From positions 1-32,522 of the forward strand of contig MU831928.1 in NCBI GenBank assembly GCA_029204225.1: a DNA stretch of 32,522 nt, given 5' to 3'. The notes below the pieces were generated by a model. That model did no database searches. It saw only the letters and a list, made by a program, of their open reading frames with translations, and was not told the DNA's origin. Of this stretch, positions 10,101-20,361 are shown one piece after another; positions within the stretch are counted from its first letter, which is position 1, and every line of letters starts with the position of its first letter. The position numbers and the translations under genes are program-made. Origin of the DNA: Diphasiastrum complanatum (taxonomy: Eukaryota; Streptophyta; Lycopodiopsida; Lycopodiales; Lycopodiaceae).

Positions 10101-10389
10101 AATGGAGCTAAAGTGCATCAAGGAGAATGATCTACCAATGATCAAGTGTGATAACATCTCGGCCCAAGATCTTGCCAATAATCCCATATTTCATGCAAGA
10201 AGCAAGCACATAGAAGTGGCACACCATTTTGTGAGAGAAAAGCTTATTGGAGGTGAAATCTATTTGGAGCATGTCAATTCGTCCTCTTGTATTGCCGATC
10301 TACTCACCAAGCCTTTGAGCAAAAGTGCTTTCATCAAGCATAGATCTAACCTTGGAGTTATATCAAGATCAATGTTCAAATCTTCATAG
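7197..10389 (+). pseudogene. Knuckle-protease-integrase-RT-RNase H of A, broken
   Basis: A frame starting at the knuckle (TGT at 7197, reading CGKKGHYATNC) leads into a protease with DSGAS (from 7368), the LGHPNY pre-integrase motif, and an integrase with HSD, RSD and NGVAERKN catalytic motifs. A TGA at 8733 interrupts this frame, which continues to 9218. A one-base insertion near 9209 (FLNGYL/EEEIYM) shifts the reverse transcriptase, whose YVDD is at 9433-9444. A second shift in a T-run near 9561, a TGA near 9702, a small deletion near 9785 and another shift near 9950 follow. RNase H has YSNSDFAS where D has FSDSNFAG. It ends at the TAG at 10387. The element cannot make its own enzymes. Confidence 0.85.
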
Positions 10390-10399
10390 ATAATTTTTT

Positions 10400-10407
10400 A
10401 GGAGGAG
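10400..10407 (+). other. Polypurine tract of A
   Basis: AGGAGGAG lies directly before the 3' LTR (TGTGATG...) and would prime plus-strand DNA synthesis. Confidence 0.8.
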
Positions 10408-11137
10408 TGTGATGAATTGAAAAAGATTATGTATGTTAGATATAGGGGTCTCATAGAATTTCATAGTCAAGCATTTAGGTCTAGGATGTTGATAGGGTCA
10501 AATTTGGCATAGATGGCAAATTATCCATTTCCACTTGTAATGCCACTATTGAGCCAAAATAGAGTAAGAGGCTAAACATGTGCCAATTAGAGTGTAGACA
10601 AGTGTAAAGCTTTTGTTTGATGAATTCCAAGAGGTCCAATAGGATTTAGAGGTGGAACCTTGTGAGGTCCAATAGGAATTTGAGGTGTGCTTGAATATAG
10701 TCCAATAGAATTAAGAGGTGTATGATTCAATGATCCAATAGGATCAAGAGGTGACAAAATATGGTCCAATCATAGTTAAGCATAGTGGTAGCTCGTGGAT
10801 CTACTAGTATCATTGTACTCCTCATTTTGAATTTAATTAATTTGGTGATTTTATGGATTTTGTGATTTCTAGCTTTCTCTCTCTACCCGAGAGCTCATGA
10901 TGTTTTTTCTCTCTCTACCCAAGGAGAGCAGCATGTTTTTACTTAGATTATTTTTTGAATACTTTCCACACGTGTGAGTGAGAGTTGGAAATGATTGAAT
11001 GCATGTAGTAGTGTGTTTTTGCCATAGGATCTAAGATTGATCTTGAATCTCAATCTAGTCTTGATCTTGGTGCATCTACACACCTTAGGAGATCACAAGT
11101 ACATGTTGTGGACAATTCACACGTGTGAAATTCAACA
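10408..11137 (+). repeat. 3' LTR of A (730 bp)
   Basis: It starts TGTGATGAATTG and ends TTCAACA, followed by the target duplication TGCAG. It carries the same 33-bp array (TCCAAT at 10635, 10668, 10701, 10734 and 10765) and CACACGTGTG at 10967 and 11118. Confidence 0.9.
10633..10772. repeat. 33-bp tandem repeat in the A 3' LTR
   Basis: Five units with spacings 33, 33, 33 and 31 bp, the same as in the 5' LTR. The array was therefore present when A inserted. Confidence 0.85.
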
Positions 11138-11142
11138 TGCAG
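11138..11142 (+). other. Target site duplication right of A
   Basis: TGCAG, the partner of GGCAG at 5583-5587, one mismatch in five. Confidence 0.65.
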
Positions 11143-11283
11143 TGTCCAGCGATCGCATCTGAACTCCATCCGAATCTCAAGAGGGAATTGTGATTGCGTC
11201 ACGACTGTTTCGTAACTATTTTGCGAATTATTCTTATTCTTCTCTACAATCGTATTAGAGCATATCACGCACGATTCTCATCA
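11143..11283 (+). repeat. 5' LTR of B, last part
   Basis: After removal of A this continues the B LTR and ends TTCTCATCA one base before the primer site. The full LTR is then 938 + 141 = 1079 bp. The 3' LTR of B lacks this portion because it is truncated at 28690. Confidence 0.75.
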
Positions 11284-11284
11284 G

Positions 11285-11297
11285 TGGTATCAGATCC
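11285..11297 (+). other. Primer-binding site of B
   Basis: TGGTATCAGATCC follows the LTR after a single G. Its first ten bases match the complement of initiator-Met-tRNA. It shows that the sequence upstream of it is the B LTR. Confidence 0.8.
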
Positions 11298-11398
11298 AAC
11301 CATCTTGTCATATTTTGACATAGCCAAGAAGCTATCAGATCCAAGAGGCCAAGCATTCAACAAACAACCGTCAACAAAACAACAGACTTCAAGAAGCA

Positions 11399-12360
11399 AT
11401 GGCTTCAAGCAGTAGCATGCAAAGCAAGATCTGCACAATACTTGTTCAAGATCTAGCTTTCCAGCCAAGGGCGAAGGACTCTTCCCTTGGGTGAAATGCC
11501 TACGACAACAGGAAAGGAGCTACGCGAATGGAGGGAGAAAAATGACAAGGTAGTAGCCTTGCTATCATCTTCCATCGAAGATAGTCTCACACTTGACCTG
11601 GCTACACTCTCCAAAGCTAAGGAGATGTGGGATGCATTGCTCACCAGATTTCAGATGAAATCGAGAAGGCAAATCATGATGCTGGAAGATCAGCTAACGA
11701 ATCTACAGTGGGATGGAAAGGACCTCACCTCTTTCCTAAGAAAGATGAAGGATCTGTTTCTATCACTACATAACTTTGGAATAGAGAATGCAGTGTCAGC
11801 TGAGAAGTAGCTCACATACCTATTGAGAGCCTTACCCAGATCATTCCAGACAATGAGGACCCTGTTCGTAAAATATCCTACCATGAACCTCAAAAAGGCG
11901 ATTGTCGAGATTTGAGAGGAAGTCAAGGCCAGAGAACACATTGATCACAAGGATGGTTCTGACCAAGCCCTCTACGGCAACAAAGAAAAATCCAAGAAAC
12001 AGTTCAAGCCTAAGAGGGATTCCAATCAAAGGCATGATTGTGACCAGCAAGCAGAGGGTACCAGCAAGAACAACTGGAAGAGCAAAGGGAGGTCAAAACA
12101 ACAAGGTGCAGACAAGAAGACTTGTGTGAGATGCAGAAGAGACGGGCATACAGTAGATATATGTTGGTTCAATCTTAAGATTTAGTGTATCCATTGCCAC
12201 AAGAAGGGTCATAGATTGTCGCCAAAATCCAAGGAACAAATCAGCACAGAACAGACAGGAGAACAACAATAGTTCATCCTTTGTAGAGAAGCCCAAGAGC
12301 TTGAAGATGGGCGAAGAAAGAACAAATAGAAATTGTTCGACTGCTTACATCTGTGAGGAT
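11399..12360 (+). pseudogene. gag of B, broken
   Basis: The likely start is the ATG at 11399 (MASSSSMQSKI). A frameshift near 11490 moves to a frame with a UBN2-type copia gag core (REWREKNDKVVALLSSS, then KAKEMWDALL). That frame has stops at about 11808, 11912 and 12183. A knuckle CVRCRRDGHTVDIC (C-x2-C-x4-H-x4-C) lies at 12123-12164. A second knuckle follows, starting CIHCHKKGHR; its last Cys is only found in the next frame, so a frameshift lies inside it. The reading then runs into the insertion point of C at 12360. Gag would form the cytoplasmic virus-like particle. Confidence 0.8.
12356..12360 (+). other. Target site duplication left of C
   Basis: AGGAT, identical to 25010-25014 on the other side of C. 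Confidence 0.9.
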
Positions 12361-13193
12361 TGTGAAAAAAGTACAAAAAATACCAAGAGTGGATCTTAAT
12401 CTGATCCTCAAGAGGGATTGTTTGTCAGATTACTTGATCTATCAATCTACTTGAGATTAAGATCAATCTAGATCAATTCTAGACACAAAATCCTAACAAG
12501 AACAATCATTAATTGAAGGTAGGTGTACTTTCTGGTTTTCCATGAGTGAAACCCTGTCTGAGTATGGACTCCAACCTGAAAATCAAGTACACATTTATAG
12601 CACCTCAAAACAATCAAAACAAATGTAGACAAATGGAGAGAATCACTCAAAATTGCTTCCAAAACCAAGATTGGTGTCTCACAATGATTATGGCCAAATG
12701 TGGCTCTATACATACAATAAGTGAGAGCTCGTGGTACTGATCATCCCTTTGATCCCACATGTGTGAAGGTGCTTTGTCATATGATGATTCATAATGCAAA
12801 ACTGACACTTGGACAAAACCTTCTATCTTGAGCACTTATGGTCCATTTTCCTTCTATATGGAGATCTACTTGAAAATCTTCTAAAAGTCAAAATTCGTCT
12901 ACTTCAGCTTATTCCACACATGTGAGCTGTCCTCTACACATGGGATGTGACACCTAACCAAAGGATGTGGCTCATGCAATCAATAGATTGATGCCATGTG
13001 TCATATGTCTAGAAAACTAGTTTTTGGCCTTTTTAGCCACTAGAACTTGAATTAAATTATATGTACAACCTATATGATTATGGTACATGACAAGTATACT
13101 ATTTTTACACATGGGAACAAACTCCACACATGTGTAATCATCCTATATACAAGATTTTTGGCCTCTACCAAGCTTATTTTTGTATTTTTCACA
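12361..13193 (-). repeat. 3' LTR of C (left copy, 833 bp)
   Basis: On the plus strand it starts TGTGAAAAAAGTAC and ends TTTTTCACA, next to the polypurine tract. It has several CACATGTG-type sites. The TATA region reads CTATACATAC here, against CTATATATAC in the 5' copy. Confidence 0.92.
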
Positions 13194-13199
13194 CTCCTC
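13194..13199 (-). other. Polypurine tract of C
   Basis: CTCCTC on the plus strand, GAGGAG on the coding strand, lies directly before the 3' LTR of C. Confidence 0.75.
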
Positions 13200-13205
13200 A
13201 AAAAT

Positions 13206-16200
13206 CTAGCTTGGTAAATCTAGCATAGATCTATCTATAACTCGAAGAGCCAATCTTAATTTTATAAATGTATCTTTAGGCAATGCCTTGGTGAGTATAT
13301 CAGCAATGCAATCTGATGATGAAACATGAATAAGCTTGATCTCCTTTGCTTGCACTTTTTCCCTCACAAAATGATGTGCAATCTCGATGTGCTTTGTTCG
13401 AACATGGAAGACTGGATTGTTTGCAAGTTGTTGGGCTACTTGACTATCACAATATATGCATGGAATGTCTTCATCCTTGATCACATGTAGCTCCTCAAAA
13501 AGCCTTTTAAGCCAAAGAACCTCCTTTGTTGTTGTTGTCATAGCTTTATATTCGGATTCTGTTGATGAAAGAGAGATGGTATCTTGCTTTTGGGAAAGCC
13601 AAGATATAACTCCTCCACATAAGAATGTAGCAAATGCACTTATGGATCTTCTATCCATCTTGTCACCTGCAAAACTTGAGTCCGAATATGCTCTCAAACA
13701 AATATTAGTCCTTTCATAAACTATGCCAAAGTCTTTTGTAGCCGAGATGTACCTTAACACCCTTTTTGCTCCTTTCCAATGACACATTAATGGACTTTGC
13801 ATGTATTGACTCAACTTGCCAATACAAAAACTAAGATCTGGTCTAGTGATAGTTAAGTATATCAAGGAACCAATAAGCATTCTATAGGTAGTGATGTCTT
13901 CAAAGGATGCTTCATCACTTTCCTTAGAACCTTTTACACTTAGTTCCATAGGAGTTTCAACTCCTTTATAATCAATCATGCCAAATCTTGCTAAGATTGA
14001 TCTAGCATACTTAGATTGACATATGAAGGTAAAATCATTACTTCTAGTGACTTCTATTCCAAGTATAACTTTAAGAAGTCCTAGATCTACCATCTTAAAT
14101 TCACTAGACAAGGAAACTTTTACATTCTTAATGCCATCTAGATCATTTCCTGTGAGTATAATGTCATCAACATATAAAACTAAGACAATGATCTTTCCAT
14201 CATTACATTTGTAGTACAATGATAGTTTATAAGAACTTACAACAAATCCAATGGAAATAAGATAGGAATGCAACCTAGAGTACCATGCTCTTGGTACTTG
14301 CTTGAGTCCATAAAGACTCTTCTTCAAGAGACACACCTTGTCTTCTTCTCCATCTTTGATGAAGCCCTCGGGTTGGCACATGTAGATTTCCTCTTCCAAG
14401 AATCCATTTAAGAAAGCATTTGTCACATCAAGTTGGAAGAGCTCCCATTTGAAAGAAGTTGCAAGACATATGATTAATCTAATGGTCACAAGCTTTGCAA
14501 CAGGTGCAAAGGTTTCATCATAATCTATGCCTTTGACTTGCAAAAAACCTTTCGCTACAAGTCTAGCTTTGTACTTATGAATGGAACCATCTTGATTATA
14601 TTTCAATCTATATATCCATTTACAAGTAAGAGGCTTCTTTCCACAAGGTAAATCAACAAGTTTTCAAGTTTGATTTTCCATTAATGCATCAAACTCTACT
14701 TGCATAGCTTTCCTCCAATATTGAGACTTATTTGCTTCCTCAAAACTAGTTGGTTCTTCAAGCATAGTAGTCAAGAAAGTATAAAAGCTGAATAGTTGAG
14801 AATCTTCCCTTTGCTCCCCTTTGTCACTATAAGTGAGCCTTGATGGCTCAATCCTTGTCCTTATTGATCTTCTTGGCACCCTTGGACTTGGAGTAGGTTC
14901 CACTTGGTCTTCATCTTCATGAAGCTCCTCCTCGGCCATAGCATGATCATTGACAAGTTGAGTGTTGTTGGAAGTCACCTTTCCTTTGGCTTGGAGAGAT
15001 TCATCAAAAAGTACATCTCTACTAGCAACAACTTTTTTTGTAATAGGATCATATATCCTATAGGCTTTCTTACTTTCACTATAACCAACAAAGATGCCTT
15101 TGAAAGAAGTGGCATCTTCCTTTTTCCTTGTTTCTAAAGGAATATGTACATAACAAGTACATCCAAAAACTTTCAAATCACTAAGATTTGGCTTTTTGCC
15201 AAACAATACTTCATAAGGTGTAAGTCCTTTAATGGCACTATTAGTCATTCTATTACAAAGAAAATTTGCACATAAAATAGCTTCTCCCCAAAACGAAATA
15301 GAAAGAGATGCATCTAATCTCATAGCTTTAGCACACTCACATAGTGTCCTATTCTTTCTCTCAGCTACTCCATTTTGTTGTGGAGTATATGCACAAGTAA
15401 ACTCTCTCTTTATGCCATTAGTTTCACAAAACTCTTTCATCCTATTATAGATGTACTCCCCTCCATTATCACTTCTTAATACTTTCAAGCTAGTATTAAG
15501 TTGCTTTTCCACAAGAGTTTTGAACTTTAAAAAGGACTCAAAAACTTCACTTTTCTTAGACAAGAGATAAACCCAAGAGTATCTTGATTTATTATCAATA
15601 AAAGTGACATACATTAGAGCTCCACCATTTGATTCATGTGAAAATGAATGAACATCTGAGTGTATAAGACTAAGAGGAGAGTTAGATCTTATCAAAGATC
15701 TCTTGAAAGGAAGCTTATGAGATTTGGAGAGTCCACAAGCTTCACAAAGCTTGCCACACTTGGATATGGTTTTGGGAAGTCCTCTTGCTAGCTCCTTTGT
15801 CACCATGGTCTCCATAGCTTTGTAGTTAGGATGACCTAACCTTTTGTGCCATAATTCCACTTGAGTGAGCTCCTCCCTTGCCATGTTCACACTTCCAACC
15901 ATCACATTAGCATCCAATTTGAATAACCTCCCTTGCTTGAAACACTAGCAATACATTTTTCATCTTTCAAGATAGAACATGCCCCATGCTTGAAATCTAC
16001 ATCTAATCCACTATCCATAAGTTGTCCTACACTCAAGAAGTTCTTTGTAATTGAAGGTACATAAAGAACATTTTCTAGATCTACTTTTTTAGATGATCCT
16101 AGACATAAAGGAATGAATCCAACACCTACAATCTCACATTCTTGATCACTTGCAGTGAAGATAAATCTCTTAGAACTATTGTAAGAAAGTAGATTAGAAA

Positions 16201-16483
16201 AGTAGTCTTTTTGGTGAGTCATGTGAGAGCTTGCCCCACTATCAATCCACCAAGTGTCTTGATTAGTTGTTTGTGGTGAGGATACCATCAAAGATAGATT
16301 GCCTTCTTCCTCCTCCTCAAGCACAAGATTGCCTTGATTGTCCTTCTCTTGGGCATTCTTCTTCTTGTAGCACTCGGATGCAAAATGTCTCTTTTTTCCA
16401 CAAAAGAAACACTTTAGCTTCTTCTTGTCTTTCTTGCTCTTGCCTTTGGAACTTGACACTCCATCTTTGTTCTCCATCTCCAT
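13206..16483 (-). pseudogene. Knuckle-protease-integrase-RT-RNase H of C, broken
   Basis: In coding order: a zinc knuckle CFFCGKKRHFASEC (about 16370-16411), a protease with WWIDSGASSHM (about 16233-16250), a frameshift near 15910, the pre-integrase motif LWHKRLGHPNY, and an integrase with HSDVH, RSDNGGEY and NGVAERKN, so its DDE residues are kept. A stop at 14664-14666 falls where related elements have Trp (NTW); the same frame resumes at once into the reverse transcriptase. YVDD lies at 14163-14174. RNase H has SSTESEYKAM and the conserved KHIEIAHHF stretch. The frame ends at 13206, just before the polypurine tract. It is nearly full length, with few breaks. Confidence 0.88.
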
Positions 16484-16547
16484 GTCTTGAGTCTTCTTGG
16501 ATGGAAACTTGTAGCTTTTTCATCACCATCATTCAAAGATAAGGAAC

Positions 16548-17138
16548 TCATCCTACTTTTGATAGGAAGCATTCTATTCTCCTCACTAACAAGCACACTT
16601 TGAAGTTTTCAATACTAGGAAGTGAATCTTGAATAGCAAAGGTTTGAACAAGATTGGAATAATCATCTCCTAATCCATTCAAAATGATTTGAACTAATTC
16701 ATCATCTTTGATTTTATCATCTATAGAAGACAACTCTTTATTCAAAGATTTGATCCTAAAGACATAATTTTGGGCACTTTCACTACTTCCTTTCATGCTT
16801 TGAAGGATTTGATTCCTAAGCATGAGTATCCTTGAAGTGTTCTTGGATCCGTAAATGGCTTTTAATGAATCCCATGCCTCTTTGGATGTGGTAGAAGATG
16901 AGATTTCTTTCAAAAGTTCATTACTTACATTCATTTTTATGCAGTGTAATGCAACTCTACATCTCTTTTTGTACTTAGCCAATTCAACTCCTCCTTGAGG
17001 TTCTACTTCCACCTCAAGTACTATGTCATAAAGATCATGAAGTACAAGCAAAGACTCCATTCGAACTATCCAAATAGCATAACTAGTGGATGTTAGTCTT
17101 TCACTAGCTTCAAGCAAAAAACCACCCATTGATGCCAT
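16548..17138 (-). pseudogene. gag of C, frameshifted at its end
   Basis: The start codon at 17138 opens MASMGGFLLEASERL, the clade's typical gag start, and about 185 residues align in type with the D gag (ALHCIKMNVSNELLKE, LVQTFAIQDSLPS). A frameshift near 16560-16590 and another near 16500 separate it from the knuckle and protease frame. The product would be the capsid protein. Confidence 0.85.
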
Positions 17139-17728
17139 TTTTTAATGTGAAAAAGCACTAGAAACTCTTATGGTTTCTCTAAGAGATCTGAACCTAAAGT
17201 CTTCTAGCAATTTAGAAAGCTTATAGACTCAATCCTATCACTCATGAACCAATCTAGAATGATGGAAATTTAGATTCTAGTCTCAACCTTGCAAAATCAC
17301 TCCTTAATCTATGATTTTTAGCAATTTCTCTCTTCAACTTCAACATACAATCAAAAAATCAGAGTAGATATATTAATGCACCTCATTCAAGCTTCAATTT
17401 TGATTTTTTGGCTGATCTAATCCAAGAACTAATCAATGGATTAGACTCTCTATGGAAAATGCTTGATTTTGCACGAAAAATCACTCAAATTGGGTATGTG
17501 AGTCAAATTCTACAAAATTTTGAAATTTCTCAGTCAAAACTGGAGCTGTACGGCCTCACACGTGTGAAAAGGGTTCCTACAGACCACAACAAGATCTGGA
17601 CAAAAACTTTTGAGAATAGCTATCAAATCCAACTCGCTATACAAAATTTGACTAGTTTTCAAAAAACTGCTAATTTTGGCTTTGATTTGGATTAACCCTA
17701 TCAATTTCAACAAAACTTCTTGTACTAG
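17139..17728 (-). other. Leader of C, no gene
   Basis: This is the untranslated stretch between the primer site and gag. One CACACGTGTG palindrome lies at 17557-17566. The 95-codon plus-strand frame across it has no motif. Confidence 0.65.
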
Positions 17729-17740
17729 GCTCTGATACCA
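17729..17740 (-). other. Primer-binding site of C
   Basis: On the minus strand it reads TGGTATCAGAGC, a perfect 12-base match to the initiator-Met-tRNA complement, directly next to the 5' LTR. It settles the orientation of C. Confidence 0.92.
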
Positions 17741-18084
17741 TGTGGAAAAAGTACAAAAAGGACCAAGAGTGGATCTTAATCTGATCCTCAAGAGGGATTG
17801 GTTGTCAGATTACTTGATCTATCAATCTACTTGAGATTAAGATCAATCTAGATCAATTCTAGACACAAAATCCTAACAAGAACAATCATTAATTGAAGGT
17901 AGGTGTACTTTCTGGTTCTTCACATGTGAAACCCTTTCTGAGTACGGACTCCAACCTGAAAATCAAGTACACATTGATAGCACCTCAAAACAATCAAAAC
18001 AAATGTAGACAAATGGAGAGAATCACTCAAAATTGCTTCCAAAACCAAGATTGGTGTCTCACAATGATTATGGCCAAATGTGGC

Positions 18085-18094
18085 TCTATATATA
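18085..18094 (-). promoter_or_regulatory. TATA box in the C 5' LTR
   Basis: CTATATATAC on the plus strand gives GTATATATAG on the coding strand, a good TATA box about 345 bp before the LTR end in the direction of transcription. Confidence 0.5.
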
Positions 18095-18529
18095 CAATAA
18101 GTGAGAGCTCATGGTACTGATCATCCCTTTGATCCCACATGTGTGAAGGTGCTTTGTCATATGATGATTCATCATGCAAAACTAACACTTGGACAAAACC
18201 TTCTATTTTGAGCACTTTTGGTCCATTTTCCTTCTATATGGAGATCTACTTGAAAATCTTCTAGAAGTCAAAATTCATCTACTTCAGCTTATTCCACACA
18301 TGTGAGCTGTCCTCTACACATGGGATGTGACACCTAACCAAAGGATGTGGCTCATGCAATCAATAGATTGATGCCATGTGTCATATGTCTAGAAAACTAG
18401 TTTTTGGCCTTTTTAGCCTCTAGAACTTGAATTAAATTATATGTACAACCTATATGATTATGGTACATGACAAGTATACTATTTTCACATGTGAGTACAA
18501 ACTCCACACATGTGTAATCATCCTATATA

Positions 18530-18534
18530 CAATA
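18530..18534 (+). other. Target site duplication left of D
   Basis: CAATA, identical to 24966-24970. The left copy belongs to the C LTR. Confidence 0.93.
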
Positions 18535-18609
18535 TGTGAAAATTGTCAACATTTCCTAGCTAGTTTGAGGCCTAAACTGGCTAAAATTGTAAATAGTTTT
18601 GGTTCTGGA

Positions 18610-18627
18610 GTTTCACACGTGTGAAAC
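18610..18627. promoter_or_regulatory. 18-bp perfect palindrome in the D 5' LTR
   Basis: GTTTCACACGTGTGAAAC is a perfect inverted repeat around the G-box core CACGTG, about 120-190 bp upstream of the TATA candidates. In the 3' LTR (24386-24403) the outer bases have changed but the inner 14 bp TTCACACGTGTGAA are kept. Confidence 0.5.
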
Positions 18628-18748
18628 AGGCCAAATTTTTTTTATTTACTGTATTTTTTCAGTATGATGAAGTTTCAAACTTCATACCCTTCAAAATGAG
18701 ACCATTTTGATGTATTTTGGTCATATAAGCCATTTTTAGCTATTTTTC

Positions 18749-18822
18749 CTATATAGAGAATATCTAGGGTCAAGTACCTTCTAGAGAGAGGAGAGAGAGT
18801 CATCTTCCTCATCCATAAATAG
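18749..18822 (+). promoter_or_regulatory. Candidate TATA region in the D LTR
   Basis: CTATATAGAG (about 18749-18758) and CCATAAATAG (18814-18823) are the two best TATA-like sequences. I cannot decide which is used; the first is closer to consensus. Confidence 0.35.
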
Positions 18823-19189
18823 TAGGGAAGTCGTGGAGAACAGGTTGGAGAAACCTTTTGTATGCTTCATTGAGATCAATAGATCATTGTCATTGTTTCT
18901 TCCTCCATTGAGAGCATTGTTGTGTGTATTGTCTTCAAGCTATTGTGTATGATCTTAGGTGCTTTCCAAAAGTGGTAGGCTGATGTATTATGGACTGTAT
19001 AATGCTATTTTGGGCCGCACTTGATGTTTATGGAAGTTTCCATTTGTGGTAAATGCTTTTTGATCAAGTTCTTTGCATTCTAGGTAGCATAGAATGTGTT
19101 GCCAATTCCTAGCTTATGTAGTTTGGAGTGCAAGCATTCAAGCCAATGATCTTGGAGTTTAGATCCACTTAGGATCTGTATTTTTCACA

Positions 19190-19200
19190 TGGTATCAGAG
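19190..19200 (+). other. Primer-binding site of D
   Basis: TGGTATCAGAG directly follows the LTR and matches 11 bases of the initiator-Met-tRNA complement; the next base is T instead of C. Confidence 0.9.
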
Positions 19201-20361
19201 TTGGTTGGCTTCTATTTACAGTAAGTATTCCATTTTTGGTGATATTTGGATGTTTGATCAAGTTCTAGCATGATTTTGCATTGCTTTGTTGATCAAATCT
19301 TACTAACCTTTGTTTTGTGAGTTGAACTTGTGGATCAAAAGCATATTTCAGGTCTATTGAAGATCAGAGGCTAAAAAGAAACTATTTTGGATCAGATCAT
19401 AACACCTAATCATTTGTGATTGTGAGGCTTGTGCATATTCAATACTAACAATGTTCTTTTCAATCCTATTGTTGACAATCTCCATTCTTGGATGAACACT
19501 CTCCTTAAGTGGATGAAACTTCTCCTTAAGTGGATGACAAATGCTCTTTTGAGTGAGTTGTAATTCTCCTAAAGGCTGAGCAAAGCTCCCATTTGGATGA
19601 AAGATCCCCTTTTTTGGGTGAACATATTGTAAGCTCCATTGTGAAGAGCATATTGTAAAGATTGTCATCAATTTTGGCATAAATTTTGGTGTACTTTGTT
19701 GAGCATGTAAGTAACTCTCCTTATGTAATTTGATTGGAGCATTTGCTGGAAGGTGTTAACCATTATGCAAGTGTGTTTTCAGGTTCTTAACAGGTTGAGG
19801 AAAATTCTCATGTGAAGTGATCTTAGATCTACATCTAAACACCAAGATTTGACAAGATAGTGAAGCTAGTCTTGTGATTCACTAAGTGTGCTCATTCATT
19901 CACCTCTAAATCTTGTATTTATCACTTGCTGGAGTTTATAAACTTTTAGAAGTGTGGTTTACATGTGGTTTTACAGGTTGAATCAATATCTTAGTGTGTT
20001 GATCATATGTTGATCAAGTTTGTTCATTACTAGGTAATCTTGGCATCCTAGTTTTGGGTATTTTCTAAGAATGCAAGTAACTCTTCACACCATAACTTGA
20101 TTTGGTCACTTGCTGGAAAGTTTGAGAGCTTAAGCAAGAGTGTGTTCAGGTTGGTTTGATTTTGTAATCCATTCTTAGTGTGTGCAAAGTGTTGCATGTG
20201 TTTCAATCTTCCTTTCTATGCTTGGAAACCATCTAGGTTCAAGATAGAAGTGTTTTAGGGTCCTAAATCTTCATAGATCTCTTTATCTATCATTTGTTGA
20301 GAGATAAGTGAGTGCTAAGTGCTTTAGGACAGAACCTAAAAGTTGAAGAAACATTAGAATC
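19201..20361 (+). other. Long leader of D with repeats and splice-like sites
   Basis: This 1.16-kb stretch has no ORF of interest. It holds donor-like GTAAGT at 19221 and 19707, and acceptor-like sites ending at 19351 (ATATTTCAG), 19782 (TGTGTTTTCAG), 19976 (GGTTTTACAG) and 20149 (GTGTTCAG). A block around 19700-19787 recurs imperfectly at about 20073-20155 (AAGTAACTC..., TTGCTGGAA..., TCAGGTT), with a shorter relative at about 19923-19980. Short tandem units lie at 19481-19541. It may form an intron-containing leader; this is inference. Confidence 0.5.
19481..19541. repeat. About 20-bp tandem units in the D leader
   Basis: Three units ending in GGATGAA-like sequence; the second and third share CTCCTTAAGTGGATGA. 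More degenerate relatives continue to about 19630. On the minus strand they give a repetitive HPLKE-like frame, which I consider a by-product. Confidence 0.65.

Larger units (their letters stand above)
5588..11137 (+). mobile_element. Element A: defective copia retrotransposon in the B LTR
   Basis: A is 5550 bp with LTRs at both ends, an initiator-Met-tRNA-type primer site, a polypurine tract and a near-perfect 5-bp target duplication. Removing it rejoins the LTR of B, which then ends exactly before the primer site of B. Coding capacity is ruined: most of gag is deleted and pol has at least two stops and several frameshifts. By eye its LTRs differ at a few percent of positions, so it is older than D. 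Its gag start and pol resemble those of C and D. Confidence 0.9.
17741..18534 (-). repeat. 5' LTR of C, main part
   Basis: On the plus strand it starts TGTGGAAAAAGTAC and matches the left LTR to position 18534, where D has inserted. The last 39 bp are at 24971-25009; the total of 833 bp equals the other LTR. It contains palindromes TTCACATGTGAA (17919-17930), TCACATGTGA (18485-18494) and ACACATGTGT (18507-18516). Confidence 0.93.
18535..19189 (+). repeat. 5' LTR of D (655 bp)
   Basis: It starts TGTGAAAATTG and ends TTTTTCACA before the primer site. It includes an 18-bp palindrome at 18610-18627, TATA-like CTATATAG (about 18750) and CCATAAATAG (18814), and a short GA-rich run between them. 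Confidence 0.95.

Noticed and set aside
17729-17740. Primer-binding sites as tRNA gene fragments
   Set aside because: Only 10-12 bases match a tRNA and each lies exactly next to an LTR, as expected of primer sites.
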